Of a DNA stretch of 64,000 nt, positions 6,914-16,805 are shown one piece after another. The position numbers and the translations under genes are program-made. The stretch lies in the NCBI GenBank assembly GCA_021741075.1, contig JAIOYO010000018.1:1-64000 (forward strand), written 5' to 3'. The number at the start of each line of letters is the position of its first letter. Position 1 is the stretch's first letter. The notes beneath the pieces are model-generated. The model had not been told where the DNA came from, made no database searches, and saw nothing but the letters and a program-made list of their open reading frames with translations. The DNA is from Flavobacteriales bacterium (GTDB lineage Bacteria; Bacteroidota; Bacteroidia; UBA10329).

Positions 6914-8701
6914 CTACTGAACGTTTTCTTCTCCTTCTTTGAGAGGAACGTTTTGTGGAATGAAATCATCCTCTGCTCCCGGCTTGCTGTAATCATAAGC
7001 CCAACGGTACACAGTTGGAATAGGTCCTTCCCAGTTTCCATGTCCAGGATTAACTTCTGTAGTCCACTCCAAAGCATTAGACCTCCATGGATTCTTACTT
7101 GCGATAGACCCTCTAAAAATACTGTAGAAGAAATTGAAGAAGAAAATACACTGAGCAATAGCCCCCAAGAACGCGAACATACTAATGCTTACGTTAATGT
7201 CTTGGAGTGCATCAAACAAAGGGAATGCCTCGTTTGAGTAATAACGTCTTGGAACTCCAGCTAATCCAATGAAGTGCATTGGAAAGAAAACGCCATAAAC
7301 AGAAATGATAGTCAACCAGAAGTGCGCGTATCCCAGTTTCTTGTTCATCATTCTGCCATACATCTTTGGAAACCAATGGTAAACCCCAGCAAACATCCCA
7401 AAGATGGCCGAAGCACCCATTACAATATGGAAGTGTGCCACAACGAAATAGGTATCATGAACATTGATATCCAAAGCCGAATCACCCAAGATGATGCCCG
7501 TTAAACCGCCCGTTACGAATGTTGATACCAAACCAATGGCAAACATCATAGCAGGAGTGTAAACGATATTCCCCTTCCAAAGCGTAGTAAGGTAGTTGAA
7601 TACCTTAACCGCAGAAGGGATTGCAACTAAAAGAGTAGTAAATGTGAAGACCGAACCAAGGAATGGATTCATTCCCGTAAGGAACATGTGGTGGCCCCAA
7701 ACGATAAACGAAAGGAACGCAATGGCAAGCATAGACCCAACCATTGCCTTGTAACCAAAAATTGGCTTACGCGAGTTGGTAGAGATAATCTCTGAAGAGA
7801 TACCCAAAGCTGGCAAAAGAATAATGTAAACCTCAGGGTGACCAAGAAACCAAAAAAGGTGTTCGTAAAGAATAGGGCTACCACCAGTATGCTCCAACGC
7901 CTGTCCGCCAATAAAGATGTCAGATAGGTAGAAGCTTGTTCCAAAGCTTCTATCGAAAATCAGCAACAATGCTGCAGACAAAAGAACGGGGAAAGAAAGC
8001 AAACCAAGGATGGCCGTAATCAAAATAGCCCACATTGTCAAAGGCAAGCGTGCCATTGACATTCCTTTTGTGCGAAGATTAACAACCGTAACGATGTAGT
8101 TAATACCACCCAATAACGATGATACAATGAAGAGAGCGATACTTACCAACCACATAGTCATCCCTAATCCTGATCCAGGAATCGCCTCTGGCAATGCGCT
8201 CAATGGCGGATAAACTGTCCAACCAGCAGAAGCAGGTCCCGTTTCTATAAAGAGAGAAGCCACCATCACCACAGATGAAGCTAAGAAGAACCAATACGAA
8301 AGCATGTTCAAGAAACCTGACGCCATATCTCTAGCACCAATTTGCAATGGAATAAGCAAGTTGGCAAACGTACCCGTTAGTCCACCGGTCAATACCATAA
8401 ACACGATAATTGTACCGTGAATCGTAACTAAGGCTAGGTACATGTTAGGGTCAAGAATTCCATCTTTACCCCAATCGCCCAATAGCAACTCAATAACTTT
8501 GAATGATTCGCCTGGCCATCCCAACTGCAAACGGAAAAGCATAGACATTCCCATGCCGATGAATCCCATAATGATAGCAGTAATCAGGAACTGCTTCGAA
8601 ATCATTTTATGATCCTGACTAAACACGTAGTGTGTCCAAAAATCAGGCTTTCCATGATGATGGTGATGCGCGTGTTCTGCGTGTTCTGCGTGATCTGACA
8701 T
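6914..8701 (-). CDS. coxA: Cytochrome c oxidase subunit I
   Basis: 595 residues, about 12 membrane helices, the catalytic subunit that reduces oxygen at the heme a3-CuB site. Visible ligands: the helix II heme histidine (VTIHGTIIVF, about residue 94), HPEVY (about 287-291, CuB His cross-linked to Tyr, and the Glu typical of A1-type enzymes), WGHHMF (about 336, CuB histidines) and HDTYFVVAHFH (about 413-424, heme a3 and heme a ligands). The N-terminus is His-rich (EHAEHAHHHHHG), a possible metal-binding tag. It is last in the act-cox operon, after coxB, and is followed by a terminator. Subunit III is not in this window. Confidence 0.97.
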   Translation of the reverse strand: MSDHAEHAEHAHHHHHGKPDFWTHYVFSQDHKMISKQFLITAIIMGFIGMGMSMLFRLQLGWPGESFKVIELLLGDWGKDGILDPNMYLALVTIHGTIIVFMVLTGGLTGTFANLLIPLQIGARDMASGFLNMLSYWFFLASSVVMVASLFIETGPASAGWTVYPPLSALPEAIPGSGLGMTMWLVSIALFIVSSLLGGINYIVTVVNLRTKGMSMARLPLTMWAILITAILGLLSFPVLLSAALLLIFDRSFGTSFYLSDIFIGGQALEHTGGSPILYEHLFWFLGHPEVYIILLPALGISSEIISTNSRKPIFGYKAMVGSMLAIAFLSFIVWGHHMFLTGMNPFLGSVFTFTTLLVAIPSAVKVFNYLTTLWKGNIVYTPAMMFAIGLVSTFVTGGLTGIILGDSALDINVHDTYFVVAHFHIVMGASAIFGMFAGVYHWFPKMYGRMMNKKLGYAHFWLTIISVYGVFFPMHFIGLAGVPRRYYSNEAFPLFDALQDINVSISMFAFLGAIAQCIFFFNFFYSIFRGSIASKNPWRSNALEWTTEVNPGHGNWEGPIPTVYRWAYDYSKPGAEDDFIPQNVPLKEGEENVQ

Positions 8702-8719
8702 CTTTATCCTTTATAAATC

Positions 8720-9790
8720 CTAGTGAGAAGCTGGAGCTTCTGTGTGTTCTTCTTCTGTACTTACTTCTGCTTCAGCAGCAACCTCTGTCGTTTCTACGAC
8801 TACAACTGGGGCGGCAACAACCACACTTTCGGCAATTGTTTTCTTGTCTGCCAACCATGCTGCATAATCCTCTTCCGATTCTACGATTACATCCATTTGC
8901 ATATTGTAATGCGCAGCACCACAAATCTTGTTGCAAAGAAGGAGGTAGTTAAACTCTGGGTTGCCGGTAATTTCACGCATCTCTTTGGTGGTGGTTTTTG
9001 GCACCATGTGGAATTGAGTAGTCATACCCGGAACGCAGTTCATTTGCAAACGGAAATGTGGCATGTAAGCACTATGCAACACATCACGTGAGTGAAATTT
9101 GAATACCACGGGCTTTCCAACTGGCAAGTGAAGTTCGCCTCTTACAATCTTATCATCGCCAGAGGCAGCATCTGTCATGCTAACCCCAAGTGGATTGTCT
9201 GCAGTTATCAATCGGTAACCAGATTTCCCTAGTACGTTATCCGCGCCAGCATAACGAGCTGTCCAATCAAATTGCTTAGCGTAAAGCTCAATCTCAATGG
9301 AATCATCAGGCTCCAAAGAAGTAACCTCATTCCAAATACTCAATCCATAAACAATCAAAGAAGTAAGAACGATAGTTGGAACAGTCGTCCAAATCATCTC
9401 CAATTTAGTACTATGAGCAAAAAATGTAGCTGTATTTTCCTTCTTGTAGTAATACTTGTAACCGAAATAGGCCAGAAGAATATGACACAAGAAGAACATT
9501 GGTCCTATAATCCACCAAGTTAGACTCATTAAGCCATCAATATCATCTCCATGAACAGAAGCTGACTCTGGCAGCAACAGAGGTCCCCAAGCATAAACGC
9601 TGTAAACCACAAAAGACAGCCAAGCAACGACACCAATTACAAACATGGTCGCTTGCGTCTTGTTGTCGGATGCCGTTATCTCGGCAGGGTTATCTCCTTT
9701 TAAATCGGTGCTCAATTCGAACACGCGAACAACCTTTGCCAATACAATGACGGCAAGGATTATAACTATTGCAATAAGCAGATTGATCAT
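8720..9790 (-). CDS. coxB: Cytochrome c oxidase subunit II
   Basis: 356 residues. It has an extra N-terminal helix (1-20), then two further helices, and a periplasmic cupredoxin domain carrying the CuA site: VLHSAYMP supplies the first His and CNKICGAAHYNM (about residues 283-294) supplies Cys-x3-Cys, His and Met. There is no fused cytochrome c domain, so electrons must arrive from a separate cytochrome, most likely the heme subunits of the alternative complex III encoded upstream. The C-terminal ~40 residues are low-complexity, rich in Ala, Val and Glu. It lies 18 bases upstream of coxA on the minus strand. Confidence 0.97.
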   Translation of the reverse strand: MINLLIAIVIILAVIVLAKVVRVFELSTDLKGDNPAEITASDNKTQATMFVIGVVAWLSFVVYSVYAWGPLLLPESASVHGDDIDGLMSLTWWIIGPMFFLCHILLAYFGYKYYYKKENTATFFAHSTKLEMIWTTVPTIVLTSLIVYGLSIWNEVTSLEPDDSIEIELYAKQFDWTARYAGADNVLGKSGYRLITADNPLGVSMTDAASGDDKIVRGELHLPVGKPVVFKFHSRDVLHSAYMPHFRLQMNCVPGMTTQFHMVPKTTTKEMREITGNPEFNYLLLCNKICGAAHYNMQMDVIVESEEDYAAWLADKKTIAESVVVAAPVVVVETTEVAAEAEVSTEEEHTEAPASH

Positions 9791-9827
9791 TTCTCAGTTC
9801 TCTTTTACCGAATACTTAACCGCCAGA

Positions 9828-11021
9828 CTATACGTGATGGTGTTTCGCCTCATCCAAATAAGGATGGTTCTTAGCAACCAAAGGAGCTTTTGAAAGTGCA
9901 TTATGCACAACAAACAAAAACAACCCAAGGAATCCTAGAAACAGGCCTATCTCCAACACTCCTATTCCCCAGTCGGCTTTAACCGTTCCTGGCATTATCA
10001 TTTGGAATACATCCAGCCAATGTCCACCAACGATAATCACTCCAGCCATTGTCATGATACTGAAGTTTCTCTTAGCAGCTTTATCCATCAAAATCAACAT
10101 TGGTAAAACAAGGTTAAGAATAGGAAGCGCTCCCCACACGAAAGAGTAATTCTTCCATCTGTCTTGAAAATAGGTTACTTCCTCAGGAATGTTTGCGTAC
10201 CAAATAAGCATGAATTGTGAGAACCATAAGTAACCCCAAAATACGGACGCACCAAACATGAACTTACCAAGATCTTGGATATGCTCTTGGTTGATGTGTT
10301 CCATGTATCCTTTACGCTTCAAATCAATAGTGATAAGCGCAAACATAGTAATACCCGTTACGAAGAAGGTTGAGAAATTGTACCATCCAAAGAGCGTACT
10401 GAACCAGTGTGTGTCAATTGACATAATCCAGTCCCATGAAGAAGTCGAAGATGTTACTCCATAAAACACAAGAAACGCAGCAGCGTAGCCGTAATTCTTC
10501 TTGTGAATGGCAACTCCACCTTCAATCTCTTCTTTCAAGGAAGATTTTCGAAAGTAAATGGTAAACAAGACCCAAATCACGATGTACAACACAGAACGCA
10601 AGTAGAAGAAGGGCTCATTCAAATAAGCAGACTTACCTGAAATAATAGAATCATAATGGGAACTTTCTGGGTTCATCAATTCAGGATCCATCCAGTGATA
10701 AAGATGGTGAAGACCCAAACTATGGCTTCCAGCAAACAATACAACAAGAAGAATTGGTCCTCCTACCAAAAGGTATTGAGAAACTGCCTCTGGTACGCGC
10801 TTAAATCCAGAAGACCAACCTGCTTCCGAAGCATATTGAATGGCCATCCATAAGGTTCCCATCAAGCCAATACCCACAAAGTAGTAGGAATTGACCAAAA
10901 GATTGGCCCAAATACGCTGTCCTGGAATGTGCGTAAGAACCGCATACACTAATGCAAGTACACCAATGCCGATAAGGCCAAGTGTCAGTTGTTTCGTGCT
11001 TGATTTGAATGTATAATCCAT
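9828..11021 (-). CDS. actF: Alternative complex III subunit ActF (NrfD-like membrane protein)
   Basis: 397 residues, about ten membrane helices. It belongs to the NrfD/PsrC-like family and is the second integral quinol-interacting subunit of alternative complex III, which oxidises menaquinol and passes electrons to cytochrome c or directly to the oxidase. Segments such as SSTSSWDWIMSIDTHWFSTL and FGASVFWGYLWFSQFMLIWY are characteristic of ActF in Bacteroidota. The C-terminus is His-rich (DEAKHHHV). It lies between actE and coxB in one minus-strand operon, with gaps of 26 and 37 bases. Confidence 0.93.
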   Translation of the reverse strand: MDYTFKSSTKQLTLGLIGIGVLALVYAVLTHIPGQRIWANLLVNSYYFVGIGLMGTLWMAIQYASEAGWSSGFKRVPEAVSQYLLVGGPILLVVLFAGSHSLGLHHLYHWMDPELMNPESSHYDSIISGKSAYLNEPFFYLRSVLYIVIWVLFTIYFRKSSLKEEIEGGVAIHKKNYGYAAAFLVFYGVTSSTSSWDWIMSIDTHWFSTLFGWYNFSTFFVTGITMFALITIDLKRKGYMEHINQEHIQDLGKFMFGASVFWGYLWFSQFMLIWYANIPEEVTYFQDRWKNYSFVWGALPILNLVLPMLILMDKAAKRNFSIMTMAGVIIVGGHWLDVFQMIMPGTVKADWGIGVLEIGLFLGFLGLFLFVVHNALSKAPLVAKNHPYLDEAKHHHV

Positions 11022-11047
11022 TTCTGGCTACTGTTTCTCTAAGTCAA

Positions 11048-11650
11048 TTAAAGCTGTTGAAGCTCTTGGATGTATTGAATAATCTTCCAACGATCTTCTT
11101 TCGTAATCTGTGATGCATGAGCACCCATTAAACCTTTTCCATAAGTGATGGTGTGAAACATCTTTCCTTCTGGTAATTCTTTCAAAGCAGGACCATTGTA
11201 TGGTGGAGGTGGAGGGAATTTCCCTGTTCCAATCAATTTACCGTCTCCTTCTCCTTTTGGTCCATGGCAATGCATGCACATTTTTTCAAAAATCGCCTTT
11301 CCTTCGGCTGCAGCATCAGCAGATTTCGCAAGCGGGCTTTTCAGCTCTTCTCCAGCCGCAATGTACCCTTCCAATGTATTAGGATACGCATAAGGAAGCG
11401 CATTAATTAAGCTTCCAGTTTCTGGCCATTCACCTCTACCAATCGTTCCAGCAACAGGCAATTGAGCTGTCATACTATCCTTGAAAACGGGATTGGTGCT
11501 GTATGTTTCGTACGAAGGAGAGCGATACATGTCTGGCATATACTCTACCCCCGGGCTGTTTGGGTCTGTTTTACAAGAGCTCATCAGCACAACGATGCAA
11601 ACGAATGCACTTGTTACCAGCGAAATATTGTATTTCAATGCCTTGTTCAT
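11048..11650 (-). CDS. actE: Alternative complex III subunit ActE, monoheme cytochrome c lipoprotein
   Basis: 200 residues. A lipoprotein signal ends at LMSSC, so it is anchored in a membrane facing the periplasm. The C-terminal cytochrome c domain has one heme motif, CMHCH, and a likely distal methionine in GKGLMGAHA. The first ~90 residues form an ActE-typical extension. It shuttles electrons from the multiheme ActA side of the complex towards the terminal oxidase. Its start overlaps the actD stop by four bases, indicating translational coupling. Confidence 0.93.
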   Translation of the reverse strand: MNKALKYNISLVTSAFVCIVVLMSSCKTDPNSPGVEYMPDMYRSPSYETYSTNPVFKDSMTAQLPVAGTIGRGEWPETGSLINALPYAYPNTLEGYIAAGEELKSPLAKSADAAAEGKAIFEKMCMHCHGPKGEGDGKLIGTGKFPPPPPYNGPALKELPEGKMFHTITYGKGLMGAHASQITKEDRWKIIQYIQELQQL

Positions 11651-12171
11651 TTCTGTGTTATTTCCTCTGCTCCAGTTTCTTTCAAAATCGCCTCAATCTC
11701 TTCAACGCTAACGCTGTTCTCTCCAAGATCAATTTGAATTAAAAACTTATCGTCAGTCGTTCTTAAGTCTGGGTTCCAGTTTTTCTTTCCTGGATAAATT
11801 GTGTTTCGGATGAAGTAAGTTACCGCCATTCCGTGAGCTGCGCAAAAAACTGTCATCTCAAAGGTTACTGGAATAAAAGCTGGCAGGTTCTCAAGCAATG
11901 AGAAGTTTGGCTTACCTCCTATGTTCATTGGCCAATCCATAATAAGGGTGAACCAAAACATGAACAAAGCGAGACTCATCCCTACTAGTCCGTATATAAA
12001 TCCGGCAATATGCAAGCGTGTTGGAGGTACTCCTATTATTGGATCAATACCATGAATCGGGAATGGAGAGAAAACATCTTTAATGTGTACACCCTTCTTT
12101 ACCAGTGCTTTAGCGGATGCTTTTAGCACCTCCTCATCTGCAAACAGACCGTGTATTTCTTTCGTGCTCAT
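11647..12171 (-). CDS. actD: Alternative complex III subunit ActD
   Basis: 174 residues, DUF3341 family, with two membrane helices at about 55-80 and 100-125. The start STKEIHGLFADEEVLKASAKAL is family-typical. ActD is a structural membrane subunit without cofactors. It overlaps actE by four bases and follows actC with a 12-base gap. Confidence 0.93.
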   Translation of the reverse strand: MSTKEIHGLFADEEVLKASAKALVKKGVHIKDVFSPFPIHGIDPIIGVPPTRLHIAGFIYGLVGMSLALFMFWFTLIMDWPMNIGGKPNFSLLENLPAFIPVTFEMTVFCAAHGMAVTYFIRNTIYPGKKNWNPDLRTTDDKFLIQIDLGENSVSVEEIEAILKETGAEEITQK

Positions 12172-12183
12172 TATCAGTCTGAA

Positions 12184-13560
12184 TTATTTCTTGTATTGAG
12201 ATCCAGTTGATTTCAAAATAGACTTCACTTCTGCAATTGGTAGCACGGGGAATGTTCGAGCGTACAATAAGAAGAAGGTGAAGAAGATTCCAAGCGTTCC
12301 AACAAAGATGCCTATATCAACCCAGCTTGGGTAAAACATAATCCAACTTGATGGAAGATAATCGCGGTGAAGTGAGGTCACGATAATTACAAAACGCTCA
12401 AACCACATACCGATGTTTACTACTATGGAAAGAATAAACGTAAACGTGATATTCCTTCTAAGTTTCTTAGACCAGAATACCTGAGGGCTGATTACGTTAC
12501 AAGTCATCATGGCCCAATAAGCCCACCAATAAGGACCAGAAGCTCTGTTTAAGAATGCGTATTGTTCATATTCTACACCTGAGTACCAAGACATGAACAG
12601 CTCTGTGATGTAAGCCACACCTACAATCGAACCGGTAAGCATAATTACCTTATTCATCAACTCAATGTGGTTGATGGTGATGTATTCTTCCAAGTTCACA
12701 ACCTTACGCATTACAAGCATAAGCGTCTGTACCATCGCAAATCCAGAGAAAATCGCTCCTGCAACGAAATATGGAGGAAAGATAGTTGTGTGCCATCCAG
12801 GAATTACCGATGTAGCAAAGTCCATGGATACAATGGTGTGTACAGAAAGTACAAGTGGTGTTGCTAACCCAGCTAGCACCAATGAGATTTCCTCAAATCT
12901 GTGCCATGCTCTTGCATTACCACTCCAACCGAAAGACATTATCGAGTAAACCGCATGAGAAATTGGCTTGGCGGCTCTAGCGGCACGGTCGCGAATCGTA
13001 GCGAAATCAGGAATAAGTCCGATGTACCAGAAGACCAACGAAACGCTGAAATAAGTGGAGATAGCAAAAACATCCCAAAGAAGCGGAGAGTTAAAGTTTA
13101 CCCATAACGAACCCAATTGGTTTGGTAACGGAAGAACCCAATAAGCCATCCAAATACGTCCCATGTGAATTCCAGGAAACAAGGCTGCGCAAACAACAGC
13201 AAAGATGGTCATGGCCTCTGCCGAACGGTTAATCGCCATTCGCCATTTCTGACGGAAGAGAAGAAGTACAGCAGAAATCAAGGTTCCTGCGTGACCAATA
13301 CCTACCCACCAAACGAAGTTGGTAATATCCCAGGCCCATTCAACTGTTTTGTTCAATCCCCATGTTCCGATACCTACTCCGATTGTATACATAATACAAC
13401 CAAGGCCCCACAACATAGCTATTACAGAAATAGTGAATACAATCCACCATTGCTTGTTCGCTTTACCCTCAATCGGTTTTGCGATATCATTGGAAATATC
13501 GTGATAGGATTTATCTCCTAAAACGAGTGGCTCCCTTATCCAAGCTTCGTGACTCGACAT
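12184..13560 (-). CDS. actC: Alternative complex III subunit ActC (NrfD-like membrane protein)
   Basis: 458 residues with about ten membrane helices. This NrfD-family subunit contacts the ActB iron-sulfur module and carries the main quinol site of the complex. Conserved segments include WAWDITNFVWWVGIGHAG in the first part of the barrel and PYWWAYWAMMTCNVISPQ near the end. The start ATG follows the actB stop by 11 bases. As in other Bacteroidota the second NrfD-like subunit (ActF) is encoded three genes downstream. Confidence 0.95.
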   Translation of the reverse strand: MSSHEAWIREPLVLGDKSYHDISNDIAKPIEGKANKQWWIVFTISVIAMLWGLGCIMYTIGVGIGTWGLNKTVEWAWDITNFVWWVGIGHAGTLISAVLLLFRQKWRMAINRSAEAMTIFAVVCAALFPGIHMGRIWMAYWVLPLPNQLGSLWVNFNSPLLWDVFAISTYFSVSLVFWYIGLIPDFATIRDRAARAAKPISHAVYSIMSFGWSGNARAWHRFEEISLVLAGLATPLVLSVHTIVSMDFATSVIPGWHTTIFPPYFVAGAIFSGFAMVQTLMLVMRKVVNLEEYITINHIELMNKVIMLTGSIVGVAYITELFMSWYSGVEYEQYAFLNRASGPYWWAYWAMMTCNVISPQVFWSKKLRRNITFTFILSIVVNIGMWFERFVIIVTSLHRDYLPSSWIMFYPSWVDIGIFVGTLGIFFTFFLLYARTFPVLPIAEVKSILKSTGSQYKK

Positions 13561-13571
13561 CTATACTTACT

Positions 13572-16500
13572 TTAAGCTTCGTTTACTTCAACGTTTCTCA
13601 CCTTAGTCATGTAAAGAACGTTTGGCTGAACGCCTACTTCTTCTAACAGGTGGTAACTTCTTTCATCTTTTGCTTTAGCCGCAATCCAGCTTGCTTTGTC
13701 GTTCAGATCTCCGAACACAATAGCGTTTGTTGGGCACGCTTCTGCACATGCACTTTGAACTTCTGCATCATCCACTTTACGTCCAGCTTTCTTCGCTTTC
13801 AGTTTTGCAGCCTGAATTCCTTGAACACAGAAGCTACATTTCTCCATAACTCCTCTATCTCGCACCACAACGTCTGGATTCAATACCATACGTCCTAGGT
13901 CATCATTAGCTGGGTTCTTGCTAAAGTCTTGACTTCCGTTGTGATACTGAAACCAGTTGAATCTTCTAACCTTGTAAGGACAGTTGTTGGCACAATACCG
14001 GGTTCCAATACAACGGTTGTAGGTCATCATGTTCAGACCTTCGTTACTATGGGTAGTTGCAGCAACTGGACAAACAGTTTCGCAAGGTGCATGGTTACAG
14101 TGCTGGCACATTACAGGCTGATAAGCAACCTGTGGTGTTTCAGCCGCAGCCTCCATCAACGTAAACTTTTCAATTGCACCAATTCCTTCCGCCTCGGCTC
14201 TTTCTGCATTCATATCAGAAGAATAGTAGCGGTCAATACGCAACCAGTGCATATCGCGACCTCTCCTAACTTCTTCTTTACCAACCACAGGAACGTTATT
14301 CTCAGAACCACAACCAGTAACACATGCACCACAACCGATACACTTGTTCAAGTCAATAGCCATTCCCCAGCGATGTCCGTTGCCAATGGCGTGGTCATCC
14401 CAAAGGTTTACCTCACTAGCAGGAAGGAACGGGCTTGCATGCCCTTCATGAGCTGCTTCTTCGTGTCCATGTCCATCACCGTGTCCTACTTCTCCATGAC
14501 CTCCGCCATGAGTATCTCCATGTCCGGCAGAACTTCCAGCACTTGAAACATAGAGTAGAAGGTCTGGGTTTCCAGACTTAGGGTCTTGTTTGTATTCTGC
14601 AAGCGTTGTCTCTTTCAGAATAGAATCTCTTCCCATCAGTGTATGATGAGATTGTATCTGTGCTATTTCGTACGTCTCACCAGTACCTGATACAGAAACT
14701 GAACCTACTGAAAACGATCCGTTAGCCAAAGTAAAAGCATTAACTCCGATTCCATCTCCACATTTTCCAGCGGCAGTTCTACCGTATCCTACAGCTAAAC
14801 CTATTGTACCGTACTTCTGTCCTGGTGATGGGTAAACAGGTGCTTTAACAGTTACACCATTAGCTGTTATTTCAGCAACGTTTGCCATGAAATCTCCACG
14901 CTCAAGTCGTGAGAATCCCATTTCCTCCATTTGCTTTGGAGACATAGTGATGTAGTTATCCCAAGTAACTCGAGAAATAGGATCAGGAAGCTCCTGCAAC
15001 CAAGGGTTATTAGCTTGAGAACCATCTCCCAAACCAGCTTTCACATACAATTCAAGTTCAATTTCTCCTGCAGCAATTTTCTTAATCGCACCAGCAGCAG
15101 CGGCAAAATCTCCTACAAACGCAGGTGTTTCGCCAACTGTTCCTGATTCAAACACACCATTAAATAATGCTGTATTAAAGAAATCATTGAAAAGAAGACC
15201 AGCACCGGGGCTTGAAGCATGAATACCTGCCCAGTTTGCTTTGATGTATGTGAAATAATCAGAATCGTTTCCAGTCCACTTCAATAAAGACTCTTGAAAT
15301 TGTCTTGTATCAAAAAGTGGTTGAATCGTTGGCTGCGTTAGGCTGTAGCTCCCAGCCTGTGGCTCAGCATCATTCCAGCTTTCCAAATAATGGTTGTCTG
15401 GTGCAAGGTAAGTAACTCCTGCAGCGGCTGTTTCGTCCAATCTATCTGCAAACGAAACCGTCAAACCAACTTTCGCTAATCCAGCGTTAAAGTCTGCAGC
15501 TTTTGCGTAAGAATAACTTGGATTTACACCGTGAATAAGCAATGCACCAACCTTCCCGCCTTTCATATCGGCAACAAGTTGATCCATATCTGCATCCACA
15601 CCAGCTTTAGTGTAAAGTGGGTTAGCCATGTTCAATGTAGTACCGTAATTACCAAGAAGGTTATTGATGGCATTAACTACAGTTTGAACACCTGCATCAT
15701 TCGAATTCGATACAACGATGCCTTTTCCTTTTGCAGCAACCAATTCCTTGGCAGCTTTAGCAAGGGTAGCTTCGTATTCAGAGGTTCCTCCACCTAGAGC
15801 GCTTCCGCCTGTGGCAGCAGCAACTTTATTGTAAAGAGCAATAACAGCAGCAGTGCTTTCTGATGGTTTTAAAGCAACACGCACATCAGCATTACTACCT
15901 GTAAGGGACATATTGGACTCAAACTGATAGTGACGTGACATTCCGCTTTTCGGATCACGCATTTTTCCGTAACCAACCGCATTTGCGGCTCCATTAGGAA
16001 ATCCAGCAAGAAAATCAGCCCCGAAACTCACAACCACATCAGCAGAAGCGAAATCGTAAACTGGAAGTGCTTTCACACCAAAGCAAAGCAAGTTCGCTTC
16101 TAACGCTCCCGAAGCTGAAATAGCATCATACGTTACATGCTTAACGCCTGCACCATACTTGGCCGCAAAATCAGCAATCGCCTTCTTAGTAGAAGGACTA
16201 ATAATTGTTTCTGTAAGGATAACAATAGAACCACCAGCTTCACCCAACTTGGCAAGTGCCGCCCCTACTTCCTTATCAACTGTTGCCCAATCAGTAGCCT
16301 CGCCAGCTTTCATCGGACCCGTTGCACGAGCAGAATCATAAAGTCCAAGTACCGAAGAGTTAACACGAGCATTTACCGCTCCGCCTGTCAACTTCGACTT
16401 CTTGTTTCCTACAATTTTGATTGGACGACCCTCACGAGTCTTAACAAGAATACTAGCGTAATCTGTTCCATCAAAGAAAGTGGAAGCATAATAGTTAGGA

Positions 16501-16769
16501 ACTCCAGGAGTAATCTCCTCTGGTTTATTTAGGTAAGGAATAGCCTTGTTTACAGGCGTTTCGCAAGCTGCAAGTGTAGCTGCTCCAACGCTGAAACCTA
16601 GAAACTTCAAAAAGTCTCTTCGTTTCGTGCTGCCTTCGTTAAGGTTATCGCTTTCCAGTAAATGTTCAGCGGTTGCTTCTGGGGCGAACTCACTTAAAAC
16701 TCGCTCCTGAAACTCAGGAGTGTTATGAAGCTGATCTAGCCCTGTCCAATATTTTTTGGTTTTGCTCAT
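13572..16769 (-). CDS. actB: Alternative complex III subunit ActB (molybdopterin-like plus iron-sulfur module)
   Basis: 1065 residues. A Tat-like motif (KRRDFLKFLG, Arg50-Arg51) is followed by a lipobox with Cys69 (TLAAC). The first ~700 residues are the molybdopterin-oxidoreductase-like domain, which in ActB proteins holds no molybdenum. The last ~270 residues are a ferredoxin-like module with four cysteine groups: CIGCGACVTGC, CQHCNHAPCETVCP, CIGTRYCANNCP (one cysteine replaced, fitting a 3Fe-4S site) and CSFCVQ with CAEACP. It relays electrons from quinol to the heme subunits. A His/Gly-rich linker (about 14440-14540) joins the two modules. The next gene upstream is actA. Confidence 0.95.
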   Translation of the reverse strand: MSKTKKYWTGLDQLHNTPEFQERVLSEFAPEATAEHLLESDNLNEGSTKRRDFLKFLGFSVGAATLAACETPVNKAIPYLNKPEEITPGVPNYYASTFFDGTDYASILVKTREGRPIKIVGNKKSKLTGGAVNARVNSSVLGLYDSARATGPMKAGEATDWATVDKEVGAALAKLGEAGGSIVILTETIISPSTKKAIADFAAKYGAGVKHVTYDAISASGALEANLLCFGVKALPVYDFASADVVVSFGADFLAGFPNGAANAVGYGKMRDPKSGMSRHYQFESNMSLTGSNADVRVALKPSESTAAVIALYNKVAAATGGSALGGGTSEYEATLAKAAKELVAAKGKGIVVSNSNDAGVQTVVNAINNLLGNYGTTLNMANPLYTKAGVDADMDQLVADMKGGKVGALLIHGVNPSYSYAKAADFNAGLAKVGLTVSFADRLDETAAAGVTYLAPDNHYLESWNDAEPQAGSYSLTQPTIQPLFDTRQFQESLLKWTGNDSDYFTYIKANWAGIHASSPGAGLLFNDFFNTALFNGVFESGTVGETPAFVGDFAAAAGAIKKIAAGEIELELYVKAGLGDGSQANNPWLQELPDPISRVTWDNYITMSPKQMEEMGFSRLERGDFMANVAEITANGVTVKAPVYPSPGQKYGTIGLAVGYGRTAAGKCGDGIGVNAFTLANGSFSVGSVSVSGTGETYEIAQIQSHHTLMGRDSILKETTLAEYKQDPKSGNPDLLLYVSSAGSSAGHGDTHGGGHGEVGHGDGHGHEEAAHEGHASPFLPASEVNLWDDHAIGNGHRWGMAIDLNKCIGCGACVTGCGSENNVPVVGKEEVRRGRDMHWLRIDRYYSSDMNAERAEAEGIGAIEKFTLMEAAAETPQVAYQPVMCQHCNHAPCETVCPVAATTHSNEGLNMMTYNRCIGTRYCANNCPYKVRRFNWFQYHNGSQDFSKNPANDDLGRMVLNPDVVVRDRGVMEKCSFCVQGIQAAKLKAKKAGRKVDDAEVQSACAEACPTNAIVFGDLNDKASWIAAKAKDERSYHLLEEVGVQPNVLYMTKVRNVEVNEA

Positions 16770-16805
16770 GTTAGAGGCTTTTCCAAAAAGCTTTAATCGT
16801 TAATT

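Noticed and set aside
13929..14546. 205-codon open frame on the plus strand
   Set aside because: Antisense of actB, with low-complexity sequence and no recognisable domain.
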